Shown here in pieces: positions 10,386 to 19,018 of a DNA stretch of 42,012 bases. The notes under the pieces were generated by a model. It saw nothing but the letters and a program-made list of their open reading frames with translations. It was not told the DNA's origin and did no database searches. Every line of letters starts with the position of its first letter. Within the stretch, counting starts at the first letter, position 1. The stretch is from Bacteroidota bacterium (GTDB taxonomy: Bacteria > Bacteroidota > Bacteroidia > Flavobacteriales > Flavobacteriaceae): NCBI GenBank assembly GCA_020161455.1, contig JAIUNZ010000015.1, forward strand, positions 1 through 42,012, given 5' to 3'. The translations under genes and the position numbers were made by a program.

Positions 10386-11363
10386 TTATTTTAAATTTTC
10401 CCAATACCATTTCACTGCTTCTTTTAAACCATCTTGAAAAGAATATTGAGGATTATAATTTAACAATTCTTTTGCTTTTTCTATACTTGCCAACGAATGC
10501 GGTATATCACCTGTTCTGTTTGGCCCGTGAATTACTTCAATCTTACTAATTTCAGTATCAAATTCGGATAAATATTGTTTTAAAAATTTCATTAAATCAT
10601 TCAAAGTCGTTCTATCTCCAAAAGCTGTATTATAAACTGTATTTATGGCTTTTGGATTTTGTGTTAACATCGCCAATTCATTCATTTGTATCACATTATC
10701 AATATAAGTGAAATCTCGAGAATAATTTCCGTCTCCATTAATAATTGGGCTTTCATGATTTATCAGTTGCGTCACAAATTTTGGAATTACAGCAGCATAG
10801 GCTCCATTTGGGTCTTGTTTTCTACCAAAAACATTAAAATATCGCAATCCTATAGTTTCAATTCCATAAGTTTTGCTAAATATTTCTGCATACAATTCAT
10901 TTACATATTTTGTGATAGCATATGGAGAAAGAGGTTTCCCAATTGTATCTTCAATTTTGGGTAAACTTTCCGAATCACCATAGGTTGATGAACTAGCCGC
11001 ATAAACAAATCTTTTCACATTTGCGTCTTTAGCAGCTATTAGCATGTTTAAAAACCCATTTATATTCACTTCATTTGTAGTAGAGGGATCTTTTATTGAG
11101 CGTGGCACCGAACCTAACGCAGCTTGGTGTAACACATATTCAACATTTTCTACTGCTTTTATGCAGGTTTTACTATCTCTAATATCGCCTTCGATTAATT
11201 TGAAATTTTTGTTTTCTAAAAAAGGAATAATATTTCTTTTATGACCTGTTGCAAAATTATCTAAACAAACTACTTTATATTCTTTTTGCAAAAAGTACTC
11301 GCAAAGATTTGTTCCAATAAATCCTGCTCCGCCTGTTATTAAAATAGTTTTTTGATTAGACAT
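10386..11363 (-). CDS. tviC: UDP-GlcNAc 4-epimerase, TviC/WbpP-like SDR
   Basis: 325 residues, extended short-chain dehydrogenase/reductase. NAD-binding TGGAGFIGTNLCEYFL, then LDNFATGHKRNI, HQAALGSVPRSIKDP, SSSTYGD and the catalytic Tyr-Lys in LSPYAITKYVNELYAE. The sequence GLRYFNVFGRKQDPNGAYAAVIPKF is typical of the WbpP/TviC group that interconverts UDP-GlcNAc and UDP-GalNAc (or their uronic acids). Its start overlaps the wzc stop by one base (TAATG), and ugd follows after 5 bases. Pairing with the TviB-type dehydrogenase fits a UDP-GalNAcA pathway. Substrate preference is inferred, not shown. Confidence 0.87.
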   Translation of the reverse strand: MSNQKTILITGGAGFIGTNLCEYFLQKEYKVVCLDNFATGHKRNIIPFLENKNFKLIEGDIRDSKTCIKAVENVEYVLHQAALGSVPRSIKDPSTTNEVNINGFLNMLIAAKDANVKRFVYAASSSTYGDSESLPKIEDTIGKPLSPYAITKYVNELYAEIFSKTYGIETIGLRYFNVFGRKQDPNGAYAAVIPKFVTQLINHESPIINGDGNYSRDFTYIDNVIQMNELAMLTQNPKAINTVYNTAFGDRTTLNDLMKFLKQYLSEFDTEISKIEVIHGPNRTGDIPHSLASIEKAKELLNYNPQYSFQDGLKEAVKWYWENLK

Positions 11364-13831
11364 TATTTTTGTTTTTTAAATAATTTAAAAAGTAGTTTAT
11401 TAAAAAATCCTTTCGGTTCTTCCTCTTCATGATAACCGTTTGAATAGCCATAACCATATCCGTAGCCATAACCGTAGCCGTAGCCATAACCAGTTCCGTA
11501 TTTGGCTTTGTTTTCATAGCCATTAAAAATTATACTAATATTATTTAATTCACCTCTTTTGGTTCTATTGTTCAATAAGGTTAGCATTTCTTTTTTTGTG
11601 AAATTTTGTCTTACAACATATAAAATCACTTCGCTATATTGCGCTATTTCTAATGCGTCCGACACTAATCCAACTGGAGGTGTATCTAAAATAATATAAT
11701 CGTATTCTTTTTTTAAATCGTTCATCATTTCTTTCATTGCCTCGCTTAAAATCAATTCGGAAGGATTTGGTGGAATTGGTCCAGAAGTAATAACGTCTAA
11801 ATAAGGAATATGTGTTTTTTGGATAACTTCGTCTAGAGTTTTTTGACCAATCAGGTAATTTACAGCTCCAATTTCATTTCTGATATTAAAATCATCAAAT
11901 ATTTTTGGTTTTCTTAAATCCAGTCCTAAAATAATGGTCTTTTTTTCACTCAATGCAAAAACGGTCGCAATATTTATAGAACAAAACGTTTTACCTTCTC
12001 CACTAATTGATGAAGTTAACATTAATGTTTTTGCACCATCTTTGCTTTGTTTTTTATACAAAAACTGAAGTGATGAACGAATGGCTCTAAAAGATTCTGA
12101 AAGGGCTGATTTTGGTCTTTCAAATACTGAAAGGTTATTTTCATTGTGCTTTATACCAACTATTCCAATAAGTGGAATTTTTGTTACACTTGATATATCT
12201 TCTATGTTTTGGATGGAATTATTAATAAAGAAAAATAAAAAAATTATTACCAACGGGATAATAATACCTATTAATAATGCCAGAACGTAGTTTACTTTTG
12301 TCTTTGGGCCAAGCAATCCTTCTCCAACATCTTTTGCAGGATCAATAAATTTAATATCAGATAAATTTGCTGCTTTTACAATAGATGCTTCACTTCTTTT
12401 TTGCAAGTAAGTATTGTAAATATTATCGCTTAAATTGTATTTTCTAGATATTTTTAAATATTGCTGTGAACTTTCGGGTAATTTTCTAATATCGCTTTCT
12501 ATTTCCGCTAATTTAGAATTTACTTTATCTAAATCATATTGTAAAGCAAGTCGAAGTGAATTGATATTTTCTAATAAAACTTTTTTTATAGATTCAATTT
12601 CACTGTCCAATCGTTGATAAAAAATGTTTCCTTTTGAAGTATATTTTAAATCCGATCGTTTAATAGAAAACTCGATTATTTTAGCAACATTATTTACAAT
12701 ATTTGGCTCTTCAATTCCAGCAACAGTTGGTGCTGGAAGTTTGGAAAAATCGACACTTTTTGTTAGATAATTTTTTAAGGTGTTTAGATAAGCTATTTTG
12801 CGTTCAACTTCATCTTTTTTTACATCATACTCAAGTAATTGTCCTTTAAATTGCGCACCTTTATCCTGAATATCAAGCACATTGTTATTTCTGCTAAAAT
12901 CTTTTAACTCGTTTCCAGAATCTTTTAACTGATTTTCCATAGATGAGAGCGTTTCATCTATGAATGCGATAGTGTTTTTTGCAAATAAATTTTTGTTGTC
13001 TAATTGCTTTTTTTTCAAAATTTCAACCGTAGAGTTCAAATAATCCACCATTCGTTCCTTATTTGTTCCTTCTAAGCTTAGTCTTAAAATCGAAGCTGCT
13101 TTTTCATCAATGCTAATGTTTATCTTTCGGTATTTACTAACGGTCTGATTAAAAGAATTAAATCGCACCAATACTTCTTGATTTGTTTTTAATGCTACTT
13201 TATCGTTAATCGTCAAAATGAAACTCAAAAACGGCAAATCTACAACTTGATTTACTCTATAATTAGCAACAAACTCTTTTGGATTTACTGAAACAAATTT
13301 TGTTTCTCCATCAGCATATTTAATAACTTCAACTGAACTTTGAGTAAAAGGAATACTAATTTGAAAAGTATTTGAAGAAGTCATTTTAAATTTTACAAAC
13401 TGATTGTAGAGTTGAAACTTCGATTTATCAATTGTTACTTTAAATGGAATTTGACCATAAACATCTTTATAATAATAATCCGTTTTAATAAAATAATCGG
13501 TATAAAATTGCAGACTATCTACAACCATTTCATTATGTGATCTAGATTTAAAAGTGGTTGCAATGCTTTGCACTTTATCGGAAGTTCCACCCCAATTAAA
13601 AACCAAACTGGTATTTGAAGTAAACAAAGGGTTGTTTTCGTCAGATACTCCAATAGTAGTGTCAATTCCGAAAATTTTTTGCTTTCTAATATTAACCTGA
13701 TAAGCTATAAAAAATGTTATTGCTAAAGAAACTATAAACCATTTCCAATAGCTAACAATTTTTATCAAAAAACTTTTGAAATCAAAATTATTTTGTTTTT
13801 CAAACAACGAAAAATCTTTAACGTCTAACAT
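11363..13831 (-). CDS. wzc: Wzc-family polysaccharide copolymerase / tyrosine autokinase
   Basis: 822 residues, inner membrane. A Wzz-type domain is framed by TM1 (about 31-48, WKWFIVSLAITFFIAYQV) and TM2 (about 510-535, VLALLIGIIIPLVIIFLFFF) with periplasmic coiled coil between. The cytoplasmic BY-kinase domain has Walker A (SSISGEGKT, near 605), Walker A' (ILGLDLRKPK) and Walker B (YIILDTPP, near 716). The C-terminus is a tyrosine cluster of alternating Tyr-Gly, the phosphorylation tail, then EEEEPKGFF. With Wza it forms the export complex that controls chain length. It starts 10 bases after wza and overlaps the epimerase start. The Tyr-Gly tail is encoded by a hexanucleotide repeat, which could change length in frame. 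Confidence 0.93.
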   Translation of the reverse strand: MLDVKDFSLFEKQNNFDFKSFLIKIVSYWKWFIVSLAITFFIAYQVNIRKQKIFGIDTTIGVSDENNPLFTSNTSLVFNWGGTSDKVQSIATTFKSRSHNEMVVDSLQFYTDYFIKTDYYYKDVYGQIPFKVTIDKSKFQLYNQFVKFKMTSSNTFQISIPFTQSSVEVIKYADGETKFVSVNPKEFVANYRVNQVVDLPFLSFILTINDKVALKTNQEVLVRFNSFNQTVSKYRKINISIDEKAASILRLSLEGTNKERMVDYLNSTVEILKKKQLDNKNLFAKNTIAFIDETLSSMENQLKDSGNELKDFSRNNNVLDIQDKGAQFKGQLLEYDVKKDEVERKIAYLNTLKNYLTKSVDFSKLPAPTVAGIEEPNIVNNVAKIIEFSIKRSDLKYTSKGNIFYQRLDSEIESIKKVLLENINSLRLALQYDLDKVNSKLAEIESDIRKLPESSQQYLKISRKYNLSDNIYNTYLQKRSEASIVKAANLSDIKFIDPAKDVGEGLLGPKTKVNYVLALLIGIIIPLVIIFLFFFINNSIQNIEDISSVTKIPLIGIVGIKHNENNLSVFERPKSALSESFRAIRSSLQFLYKKQSKDGAKTLMLTSSISGEGKTFCSINIATVFALSEKKTIILGLDLRKPKIFDDFNIRNEIGAVNYLIGQKTLDEVIQKTHIPYLDVITSGPIPPNPSELILSEAMKEMMNDLKKEYDYIILDTPPVGLVSDALEIAQYSEVILYVVRQNFTKKEMLTLLNNRTKRGELNNISIIFNGYENKAKYGTGYGYGYGYGYGYGYGYSNGYHEEEEPKGFFNKLLFKLFKKQK
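11444..11500 (-). repeat. Hexanucleotide repeat coding the Tyr-Gly tail of Wzc
   Basis: Alternating CCGTAG/CCATAA-type hexamers on the plus strand encode about eight successive Tyr-Gly pairs on the minus strand. Six bases are two codons, so gain or loss of units alters tyrosine number without a frameshift. Confidence 0.8.
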
Positions 13832-13841
13832 TTAATTATAA

Positions 13842-14633
13842 TTATCTTTTGAGTAATAAATAGGTAGTAGTGGCCAATGAAAGCAAGGTAATAATTGTTG
13901 ATATAGATTCAACACCTGTTCTACCTGTACCCCATGTTTTTTGTTTCAATGGTTTAACATAAATATAATCATTAGGTTGTAAATAATAAACTGGTGAGTG
14001 TATTGCTTCACTTGAAGTTAAATCGATATGATACGTTTCATTTCCTTGAGGAAATCTTCTCATTACGATAACATCTTTTCTATTTCCTGTTACCTCAATA
14101 TCATCAGCATTGGCAATAGCTTCTAAGATGTTTACTTTATCTTGGAAAATAACTTTTGTTCCTGTGCTTCCAACTTCGCCATTAATAGTATATCTAAAAC
14201 CACTAAGCTTTACACTGACAAAAATGCCTGCCTCTTCTTTAAAATATTGGTCCAACAATCTACCTTCTACCTCTTCTCTAATTTCTTCTGTTGTTTTACC
14301 CAAAACATTTATTTCTCCTAAGATTGGAAATCGTATATTGCCATGATCATCAACAACATAACCATTAAAATAAATTGCCTGCTCACTACTTCCTGAAGTA
14401 GAACCGGTAGCTGTGACATTAAAAATTTCTACCAATTTTGGGTCAATTGCTTTTATAGAAATACTTAATATATCATTTGTCTGAATACGATAGGGCTTGT
14501 TGACAATTTGTTCAACAGATTGATTTTCTTTTTTCTGATTATTATTTTGAAGGTAAATCAACTCGTTGGTCGGGATACAAGATGTAAACATAAGACCTAT
14601 TATGGATAATAGCAGTAAATTATATTTGTTCAT
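13842..14633 (-). CDS. wza: Wza-like outer-membrane polysaccharide export lipoprotein
   Basis: 263 residues from the ATG at 14633. Lipoprotein signal MNKYNLLLLSIIGLMFTSC with the lipidated Cys at 19. A Poly_export domain follows (PYRIQTNDILSISIKAIDP), then SLBB-like segments (GFRYTINGEVGSTGTKVIFQDKVNILEAI) and a C-terminal hydrophobic stretch (ISTIITLLSLATTTYLLL) that could be the outer-membrane helix. A longer frame opens at 14660, but that codon lies inside the -7 box of the promoter at 14657-14686, so it cannot be in the mRNA. The shorter start also gives a normal signal peptide. First gene of the operon; forms the outer-membrane channel with Wzc. Confidence 0.9.
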   Translation of the reverse strand: MNKYNLLLLSIIGLMFTSCIPTNELIYLQNNNQKKENQSVEQIVNKPYRIQTNDILSISIKAIDPKLVEIFNVTATGSTSGSSEQAIYFNGYVVDDHGNIRFPILGEINVLGKTTEEIREEVEGRLLDQYFKEEAGIFVSVKLSGFRYTINGEVGSTGTKVIFQDKVNILEAIANADDIEVTGNRKDVIVMRRFPQGNETYHIDLTSSEAIHSPVYYLQPNDYIYVKPLKQKTWGTGRTGVESISTIITLLSLATTTYLLLKR

Positions 14634-14656
14634 TAGTTTTAAAAACTTGTTAGCCA

Positions 14657-14686
14657 ACAAAGATAGTTTTTCAATTCTAATTACAA
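14657..14686 (-). promoter_or_regulatory. Promoter of the wza-rfbB polysaccharide operon
   Basis: Minus strand: TTTG (14686-14683), 18 bases, TATCTTTG (14664-14657), a full match to the Bacteroidota consensus. Expected start of transcription near 14650, giving a leader of about 17 bases before the wza ATG at 14633. Confidence 0.75.
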
Positions 14687-14706
14687 AAATGTAAAAAGTG
14701 TTTATT

Positions 14707-15330
14707 TTAATGCATTTTGTTTACAGAATTTTCAAATGGAATTCGATTCAAAATACTTCTACCCAGAGTCACTTCATCGGCGTATTCTAATTCGTCGCCA
14801 ACAGCAATTCCTCTTGCAATGGTAGATGTTTTTATGGGTAAATCTTTAATGTGTTTAAAAATATAAAAATTAGTCGTATCGCCTTCCATTGTGGAACTTA
14901 AAGCAAATATCAACTCTTCAATATTTCCTAATTTTGCTTTTTCTATTAAGGAATTAATATTTAATTGACTTGGTCCGACACCATCAATAGGAGAAATCTT
15001 TCCACCCAAAACATGATAAATTCCTTTAAATTGATTTGTATTTTCAATTGCCATTACATCGCGAACATCTTCAACTACGCAAATAATTTGATGATTTCTT
15101 GCCCCATTATTACAAATTTCACAAACCTCAACATCTGAAATATTATGACATGATTTACAAAACTTAATTTCTTCACGCATTGTGGTTAATGCATTTGACA
15201 AAAATTGAGTTTGTTCCATTGGTTGTTTTAGCAAATGTAAAACCAAGCGCAATGCCGTACGTTTACCAATTCCAGGCAATTGTGCTACTTCATTGACCGC
15301 TTTTTCAAGTAATTTTGATGAAAACTCCAT
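14707..15330 (-). CDS. recR: Recombination mediator RecR
   Basis: 207 residues from [12 protein letters not shown]. Works with RecO/RecF to load RecA at gaps. Helix-hairpin-helix [17 protein letters not shown] near the N-terminus, a four-Cys zinc finger ([16 protein letters not shown]), a Toprim domain opening [15 protein letters not shown], and the conserved C-terminal [17 protein letters not shown]. The frame extends 25 codons upstream to a TTG at 15405, but those residues are not RecR-like and overlap the divergent symporter leader; the ATG at 15330 matches family length. A TAnnTTTG box (TATTTTTG, 15410-15403) lies 73 bases upstream with no good -33 element. Confidence 0.95.
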   Translation of the reverse strand: MEFSSKLLEKAVNEVAQLPGIGKRTALRLVLHLLKQPMEQTQFLSNALTTMREEIKFCKSCHNISDVEVCEICNNGARNHQIICVVEDVRDVMAIENTNQFKGIYHVLGGKISPIDGVGPSQLNINSLIEKAKLGNIEELIFALSSTMEGDTTNFYIFKHIKDLPIKTSTIARGIAVGDELEYADEVTLGRSILNRIPFENSVNKMH

Positions 15331-15416
15331 AGTTTCTAAAATTCCAAAAAACAAATTCCAAATCACAAAGTAAATTAGATACGTTGAATTTTGTATTTTG
15401 CACAAAAATACATTTT

Positions 15417-16952
15417 ATGACGCCAATAACCATACTTATCATCATTATAATTTATTTTGGATTATTGCTTTTTATTTCAAATGTAGTTTCCAAAAAAGGA
15501 AGTGATAATGATACTTTTTTTAAAGCCAATAAAAATTCAAAATGGTATTTAGTGGCTTTTGGAATGATAGGAACAGCTCTTTCTGGCGTTACCTTTATTT
15601 CGGTTCCTGGCGAAGTTGGAAATCCTGATTTGCAGTTTAAATATTTTCAATTTGTACTTGGAAATGCACTCGGAATCATTGTTGTAGCTACTGTATTGCT
15701 TCCTTTATATTACCGAATGAATTTGACTTCCATTTACAGTTATATTGAAAAAAGATTGGGGTTTATTAGCTATAAAACCGCTGCTACTATTTTTCTAATC
15801 AGCAGAACGATTGGTTCCGCTTTCCGATTGTATTTGGTGGTTATCGTGTTGCAAAAATTTGTTTTTGATAATTTTGGAATTCCATTTGCCGTCACTGTTT
15901 TGCTTTCATTGGCATTCATTTTTGCTTACACCTATCGTGGTGGTTTAAAAACAATTATCATTACCGATACCTTGCAAACGTTTTTCTTAGTTTCGTCTGT
16001 TTTCTTAACTATTATATTCATTTGCAACAGCTTAGATTTATCTTTTGTGCAAGCATTTGAAACCGTAAAAGACAGTAATTATTCAAAAATTTTCTTCTTT
16101 GATGATTTCTTAAATCGTAATTATTTTTGGAAACAACTTTTAGGTGGAATGTTTGTGACGATTGCAATGGTAGGCTTAGATCAAGATTTAATGCAGAAAA
16201 ATTTAAGTTGCAAGAACATTGGTGAAGCACAAAAAAACATGTTTGTATTCACCGGTATATTTGTCATTATCAATATCTTTTTTCTAAGTGTTGGTGCGTT
16301 GCTTTACATATATGCAGAGAAAAATGGTATTTCAATTCCAATGGTAGATGGTTCGCCAAGAACGGATTTATTATTTCCAGAAATTGCGTTTCATCATTTA
16401 AGTTTAATTCCAGCCGTAATATTTTTATTGGGATTAACGGCAGCAACATTTGCTACTACCGATTCGGCTTTAACCGCTTTGACAACATCGTTTTGTGTAG
16501 ATTTTTTAGGAATGGATAAAGCAGAAAATTTCAAAGAAGCAACTCCAAAAACTAAAGTAGAAATCGAAATTAGAAATAAAAAATTAGTAAAAACCCGTCA
16601 TTTGGTGCATATTGGATTTTCGTTTTTGATGTTTTTAGTAATCATTATTTTCAATTCCTTAAACGACAAATCAGTAGTAACGATGATATTTAAAGTAGCT
16701 AGTTATACATATGGACCACTTTTAGGATTGTATGCATTTGGATTATTGATGCAAACGAAAACCGTTCATGATAAATTTGTACCACTTATTTGCATGATTT
16801 CTCCAGCAATTTGTTTTTTTATTGTAAAGTATTCTGAAACACTTTTAGGAAAATATGCCATTGATAACGAATTAATCATTGTTAATGGTTTTATCACCTT
16901 TTTAGGATTACTTTCAATTAGCAAACCTGCAACAGAAAATACACGTTTTTAA
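15417..16952 (+). CDS. Sodium:solute symporter (SSS family)
   Basis: 511 residues, inner membrane, about 13 hydrophobic helices. It begins MTPITILIIIIIYFGLLLF, followed by SKKGSDNDTFFKANKNSKWYLVAFGMIGTALSGVTFISVPG, the usual TM1-TM2 signature of this family. Other marks are YRGGLKTIIITDTLQ and AATFATTDSALTALTTSF, where the Ser/Thr-rich helix normally contributes to the sodium site. The substrate cannot be read from sequence. The frame could begin at a TTG at 15384, but the ATG at 15417 gives the normal N-terminus. Its stop overlaps the stop of the convergent CoA-binding gene (shared TTAA). Confidence 0.9.
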   Translation: MTPITILIIIIIYFGLLLFISNVVSKKGSDNDTFFKANKNSKWYLVAFGMIGTALSGVTFISVPGEVGNPDLQFKYFQFVLGNALGIIVVATVLLPLYYRMNLTSIYSYIEKRLGFISYKTAATIFLISRTIGSAFRLYLVVIVLQKFVFDNFGIPFAVTVLLSLAFIFAYTYRGGLKTIIITDTLQTFFLVSSVFLTIIFICNSLDLSFVQAFETVKDSNYSKIFFFDDFLNRNYFWKQLLGGMFVTIAMVGLDQDLMQKNLSCKNIGEAQKNMFVFTGIFVIINIFFLSVGALLYIYAEKNGISIPMVDGSPRTDLLFPEIAFHHLSLIPAVIFLLGLTAATFATTDSALTALTTSFCVDFLGMDKAENFKEATPKTKVEIEIRNKKLVKTRHLVHIGFSFLMFLVIIIFNSLNDKSVVTMIFKVASYTYGPLLGLYAFGLLMQTKTVHDKFVPLICMISPAICFFIVKYSETLLGKYAIDNELIIVNGFITFLGLLSISKPATENTRF

Positions 16953-17314
16953 TATTGATTGGTAGCCAATAAAACTAAAGTACATGCTACCTCTACTTCT
17001 ATTCCATTGGATTTTAGTAACTGATAGAACTCTGGATTTTCAGTTCCAGGATTAAAAATAACGCGTTTTGGCTTTGTTTCAATGATGTAATTATAGTAAT
17101 CTCTTTGACGCAATGGATTTAGATACAAAGTTACCGTATCGATATTTTTTAACGGAATATTTTTAGTGTAAATTTTTATGCCTGCTACTTCTCCTGTGTT
17201 TTGACCTAAAGCAATTACAGAATGGCCATTATCCACAAGTTTTGTTATGGCTTTAAATGCATAACGATCTGGTTTTGTACTAGCACCTAATACCAGTGTT
17301 TTTTTATTTTTCAT
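16949..17314 (-). CDS. CoA-binding domain protein (YccU-like)
   Basis: 121 residues from MKNKKTLVLGAST. A single Rossmann-type CoA-binding domain: TLVLGASTKPDRYAFKAITKL, then GHSVIALGQNTGEVAGIKIY, TVTLYLNPLRQRDYYNYI and RVIFNPGTENPEFY. Members of this family bind CoA but the cellular role is unknown. The frame can be extended to a TTG at 17335, but that triplet is inside a TATCTTTG box (17340-17333), so the ATG at 17314 is chosen. Convergent with the symporter, with overlapping stops. Confidence 0.85.
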   Translation of the reverse strand: MKNKKTLVLGASTKPDRYAFKAITKLVDNGHSVIALGQNTGEVAGIKIYTKNIPLKNIDTVTLYLNPLRQRDYYNYIIETKPKRVIFNPGTENPEFYQLLKSNGIEVEVACTLVLLATNQY

Positions 17315-17332
17315 AATCTTTATATAATTTAT

Positions 17333-17340
17333 CAAAGATA
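17333..17340 (-). promoter_or_regulatory. -7 box upstream of the CoA-binding protein gene
   Basis: Minus-strand TATCTTTG, exact TAnnTTTG match, 19 bases before the ATG at 17314. No TTG at the right distance upstream, so the promoter is incomplete by sequence. Confidence 0.45.
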
Positions 17341-17405
17341 ATAGTTAGGTAACATAAGTAGGATTATTTTAACTGCTTTTTACAATTTATATCAAATAGA
17401 GGATT

Positions 17406-17413
17406 TATCTTTG
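17406..17413 (+). promoter_or_regulatory. -7 box directly upstream of the MarC-family gene
   Basis: TATCTTTG ends 10 bases before the ATG at 17424. With the usual 5-7 bases to the start of transcription the mRNA leader would be only a few bases. The -33 region is T-rich (17377-17381) but has no TTG. Confidence 0.5.
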
Positions 17414-17423
17414 CAAAAAAAAA

Positions 17424-18047
17424 ATGGAAGTCTTTCTAATTCTTTTAGGTGCATTATTTTCGGTTCTAAATCCAATAGGAACTGTTCCTATTTTTGTGAG
17501 TTTAACGCAAGATTTTACGAAAAAGGAACGCTCAAATTTGTCGTTACGAACTGCAATTAATGTTTTTATAATCTTAATTATATCGTTTTTTATTGGGCAA
17601 TATGTGCTTACATTTTTCGGCATAACCATTCCGGCTTTGCGTATTGCGGGTGGAATTATCATTGCAAGTTCTGGTTTTTCATTATTGAATGGAAAATTTT
17701 CAAAAAATCGTGGAATTAATAAAAAAGTAGAAGAAGACATCAGTACTCGAAATGCAATAGCTTTAACTCCTTTAGCTATGCCAATGCTTGCTGGTCCGGG
17801 TTCCATTTCACTTTTAATTGCTTTTCATCAAGAGCATGATGCTACTTTTGAAGTTTTTATGTCTAGCTTATCCATTTTAGTAGTGTCGATAGTAATTTTT
17901 TTCATTTTAAGAAGTGCACATTATTTAGCCAAAATACTTGGTGCATCTGGAATTGTTGCTGTATCAAGAATCATTGGGTTTTTAACCATCTCCATTGGAA
18001 TTCAATATATTATAACAGCTGTAACTGATATTTTTGTTAAAAATTAA
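17424..18047 (+). CDS. MarC family integral membrane protein
   Basis: 207 residues, six predicted membrane helices. Family signature at the N-terminus, FLILLGALFSVLNPIGTVPIFVSLT, then RTAINVFIILIISFFIGQYVL, GITIPALRIAGGIIIASSGF, and TPLAMPMLAGPGSISLLI, the conserved proline/glycine loop of MarC proteins. Despite the name (multiple antibiotic resistance locus) the transport function is not established. Almost no room for a 5' leader between the -7 box and ATG. Its stop overlaps the stop of convergent ctlX by 4 bases (TTAA). Confidence 0.9.
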   Translation: MEVFLILLGALFSVLNPIGTVPIFVSLTQDFTKKERSNLSLRTAINVFIILIISFFIGQYVLTFFGITIPALRIAGGIIIASSGFSLLNGKFSKNRGINKKVEEDISTRNAIALTPLAMPMLAGPGSISLLIAFHQEHDATFEVFMSSLSILVVSIVIFFILRSAHYLAKILGASGIVAVSRIIGFLTISIGIQYIITAVTDIFVKN

Positions 18048-18979
18048 TTTCTTGGTAAAAATATTTCCGCCATCATACATCTTGCACTTCCACCACCACA
18101 AGCTTCGATAGTATCCAAACTAGAATGAATTATAGAAACATGTGCTTCTAATTGACCTATTTGTTTTTTAGTTAAACTTTTATAGGCAGATTCGCTCATG
18201 ATAAGAAAACGTTCGTCGTTTTTACCTTTTAGCTCCAACATGTTACCAGCAAAGTTATTCATTTGGTCTTCGGTAATCAAAATGATTTCTTTTTCATCTC
18301 TTCTAAGCGAATCCAATACCATTTTTCGTTCTTTTTTATCATCAATACAATCAGCACAAATAACTGCAAATGTATCACCTAAACACATCATTACATTGGT
18401 ATGGTAAATCAATTTCCGCTCTCCATTAACGGTTTGATAGGCTTCAAAAATAACTGGTGAAAGTTCAAAATCTTCACAAAACTCAATCATTAATTCTTCA
18501 TCAGCACGCGGTGAAAGTGCACAATAGGCTTTTCCGTTTTCTCTATCTAACAATAAACTTCCGGTTCCTTCAAGAAAAATCGCATCTTCTTCGGCAGAAG
18601 TATAATCCATGATTTCATTGATTTGAAAACCTTCGTCTTCAAGAATATCTAATATATCTTCTCTTCGTTCTGCACGTCTATTTTCGGCAAACATTGGATA
18701 TAAAACTACATCCCCATTTTGATGAAACGAAATCCAATTGTTTGGAAAAATACTATCGGGTGTATTGGGTTCTATAGTGTCATCAACTACAATAACATTT
18801 ATACCAACTTTTTGAAGTTTAGCTACAAAATCATCAAATTCTTTTTGAGCTTTTTCATTTACTGTTTCTGGTGAAAGCCCATCTAAAACTTTTTGATAGT
18901 AATTGTTTACTGCTGTTTGTTCGTTCATCCTGAACGCTACAGGACGAATCATTAATATTGAATTTGTAGTTTGATTCAT
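18044..18979 (-). CDS. ctlX: Citrulline hydrolase-like protein CtlX
   Basis: 311 residues, guanidino-group-modifying enzyme fold (arginine deiminase/DDAH superfamily). Motifs: SILMIRPVAFRMNEQTAVNN, PDSIFPNNWISFHQNGDVVLYPM, AIFLEGTGSLLLDR with acidic active-site residues, YHTNVMMCLGD with the catalytic His, and ACGGGSARCMMAE with the catalytic Cys near residue 301. CtlX proteins are assigned to citrulline or related ureido/guanidino hydrolysis. A second member of the superfamily lies 470 bases upstream in the same direction, so the two probably form one pathway. No promoter was found directly upstream, compatible with read-through from that gene. Confidence 0.88.
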   Translation of the reverse strand: MNQTTNSILMIRPVAFRMNEQTAVNNYYQKVLDGLSPETVNEKAQKEFDDFVAKLQKVGINVIVVDDTIEPNTPDSIFPNNWISFHQNGDVVLYPMFAENRRAERREDILDILEDEGFQINEIMDYTSAEEDAIFLEGTGSLLLDRENGKAYCALSPRADEELMIEFCEDFELSPVIFEAYQTVNGERKLIYHTNVMMCLGDTFAVICADCIDDKKERKMVLDSLRRDEKEIILITEDQMNNFAGNMLELKGKNDERFLIMSESAYKSLTKKQIGQLEAHVSIIHSSLDTIEACGGGSARCMMAEIFLPRN

Positions 18980-18993
18980 TGTTTTTTATTTTG

Positions 18994-19018
18994 TTATCGG
19001 TTTTTAGTTGTCGGTTTT
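18994..19018. repeat. CGGTT-rich flank, left side of the S23-like pseudogene
   Basis: Contains two degenerate copies of a short unit (TTATCGGTT and TTGTCGGTT). It touches the stop end of the pseudogene. Related copies occur at 19392-19414 on its other side. Confidence 0.45.

Noticed and set aside
15384-15405. Overlapping N-terminal extensions of recR and the symporter from TTG codons
   Set aside because: The extra residues do not match either family, while internal ATGs at 15330 and 15417 give normal N-termini.
17315-17335. Upstream TTG start of the CoA-binding protein
   Set aside because: It lies within the -7 promoter box and adds residues absent from the domain.
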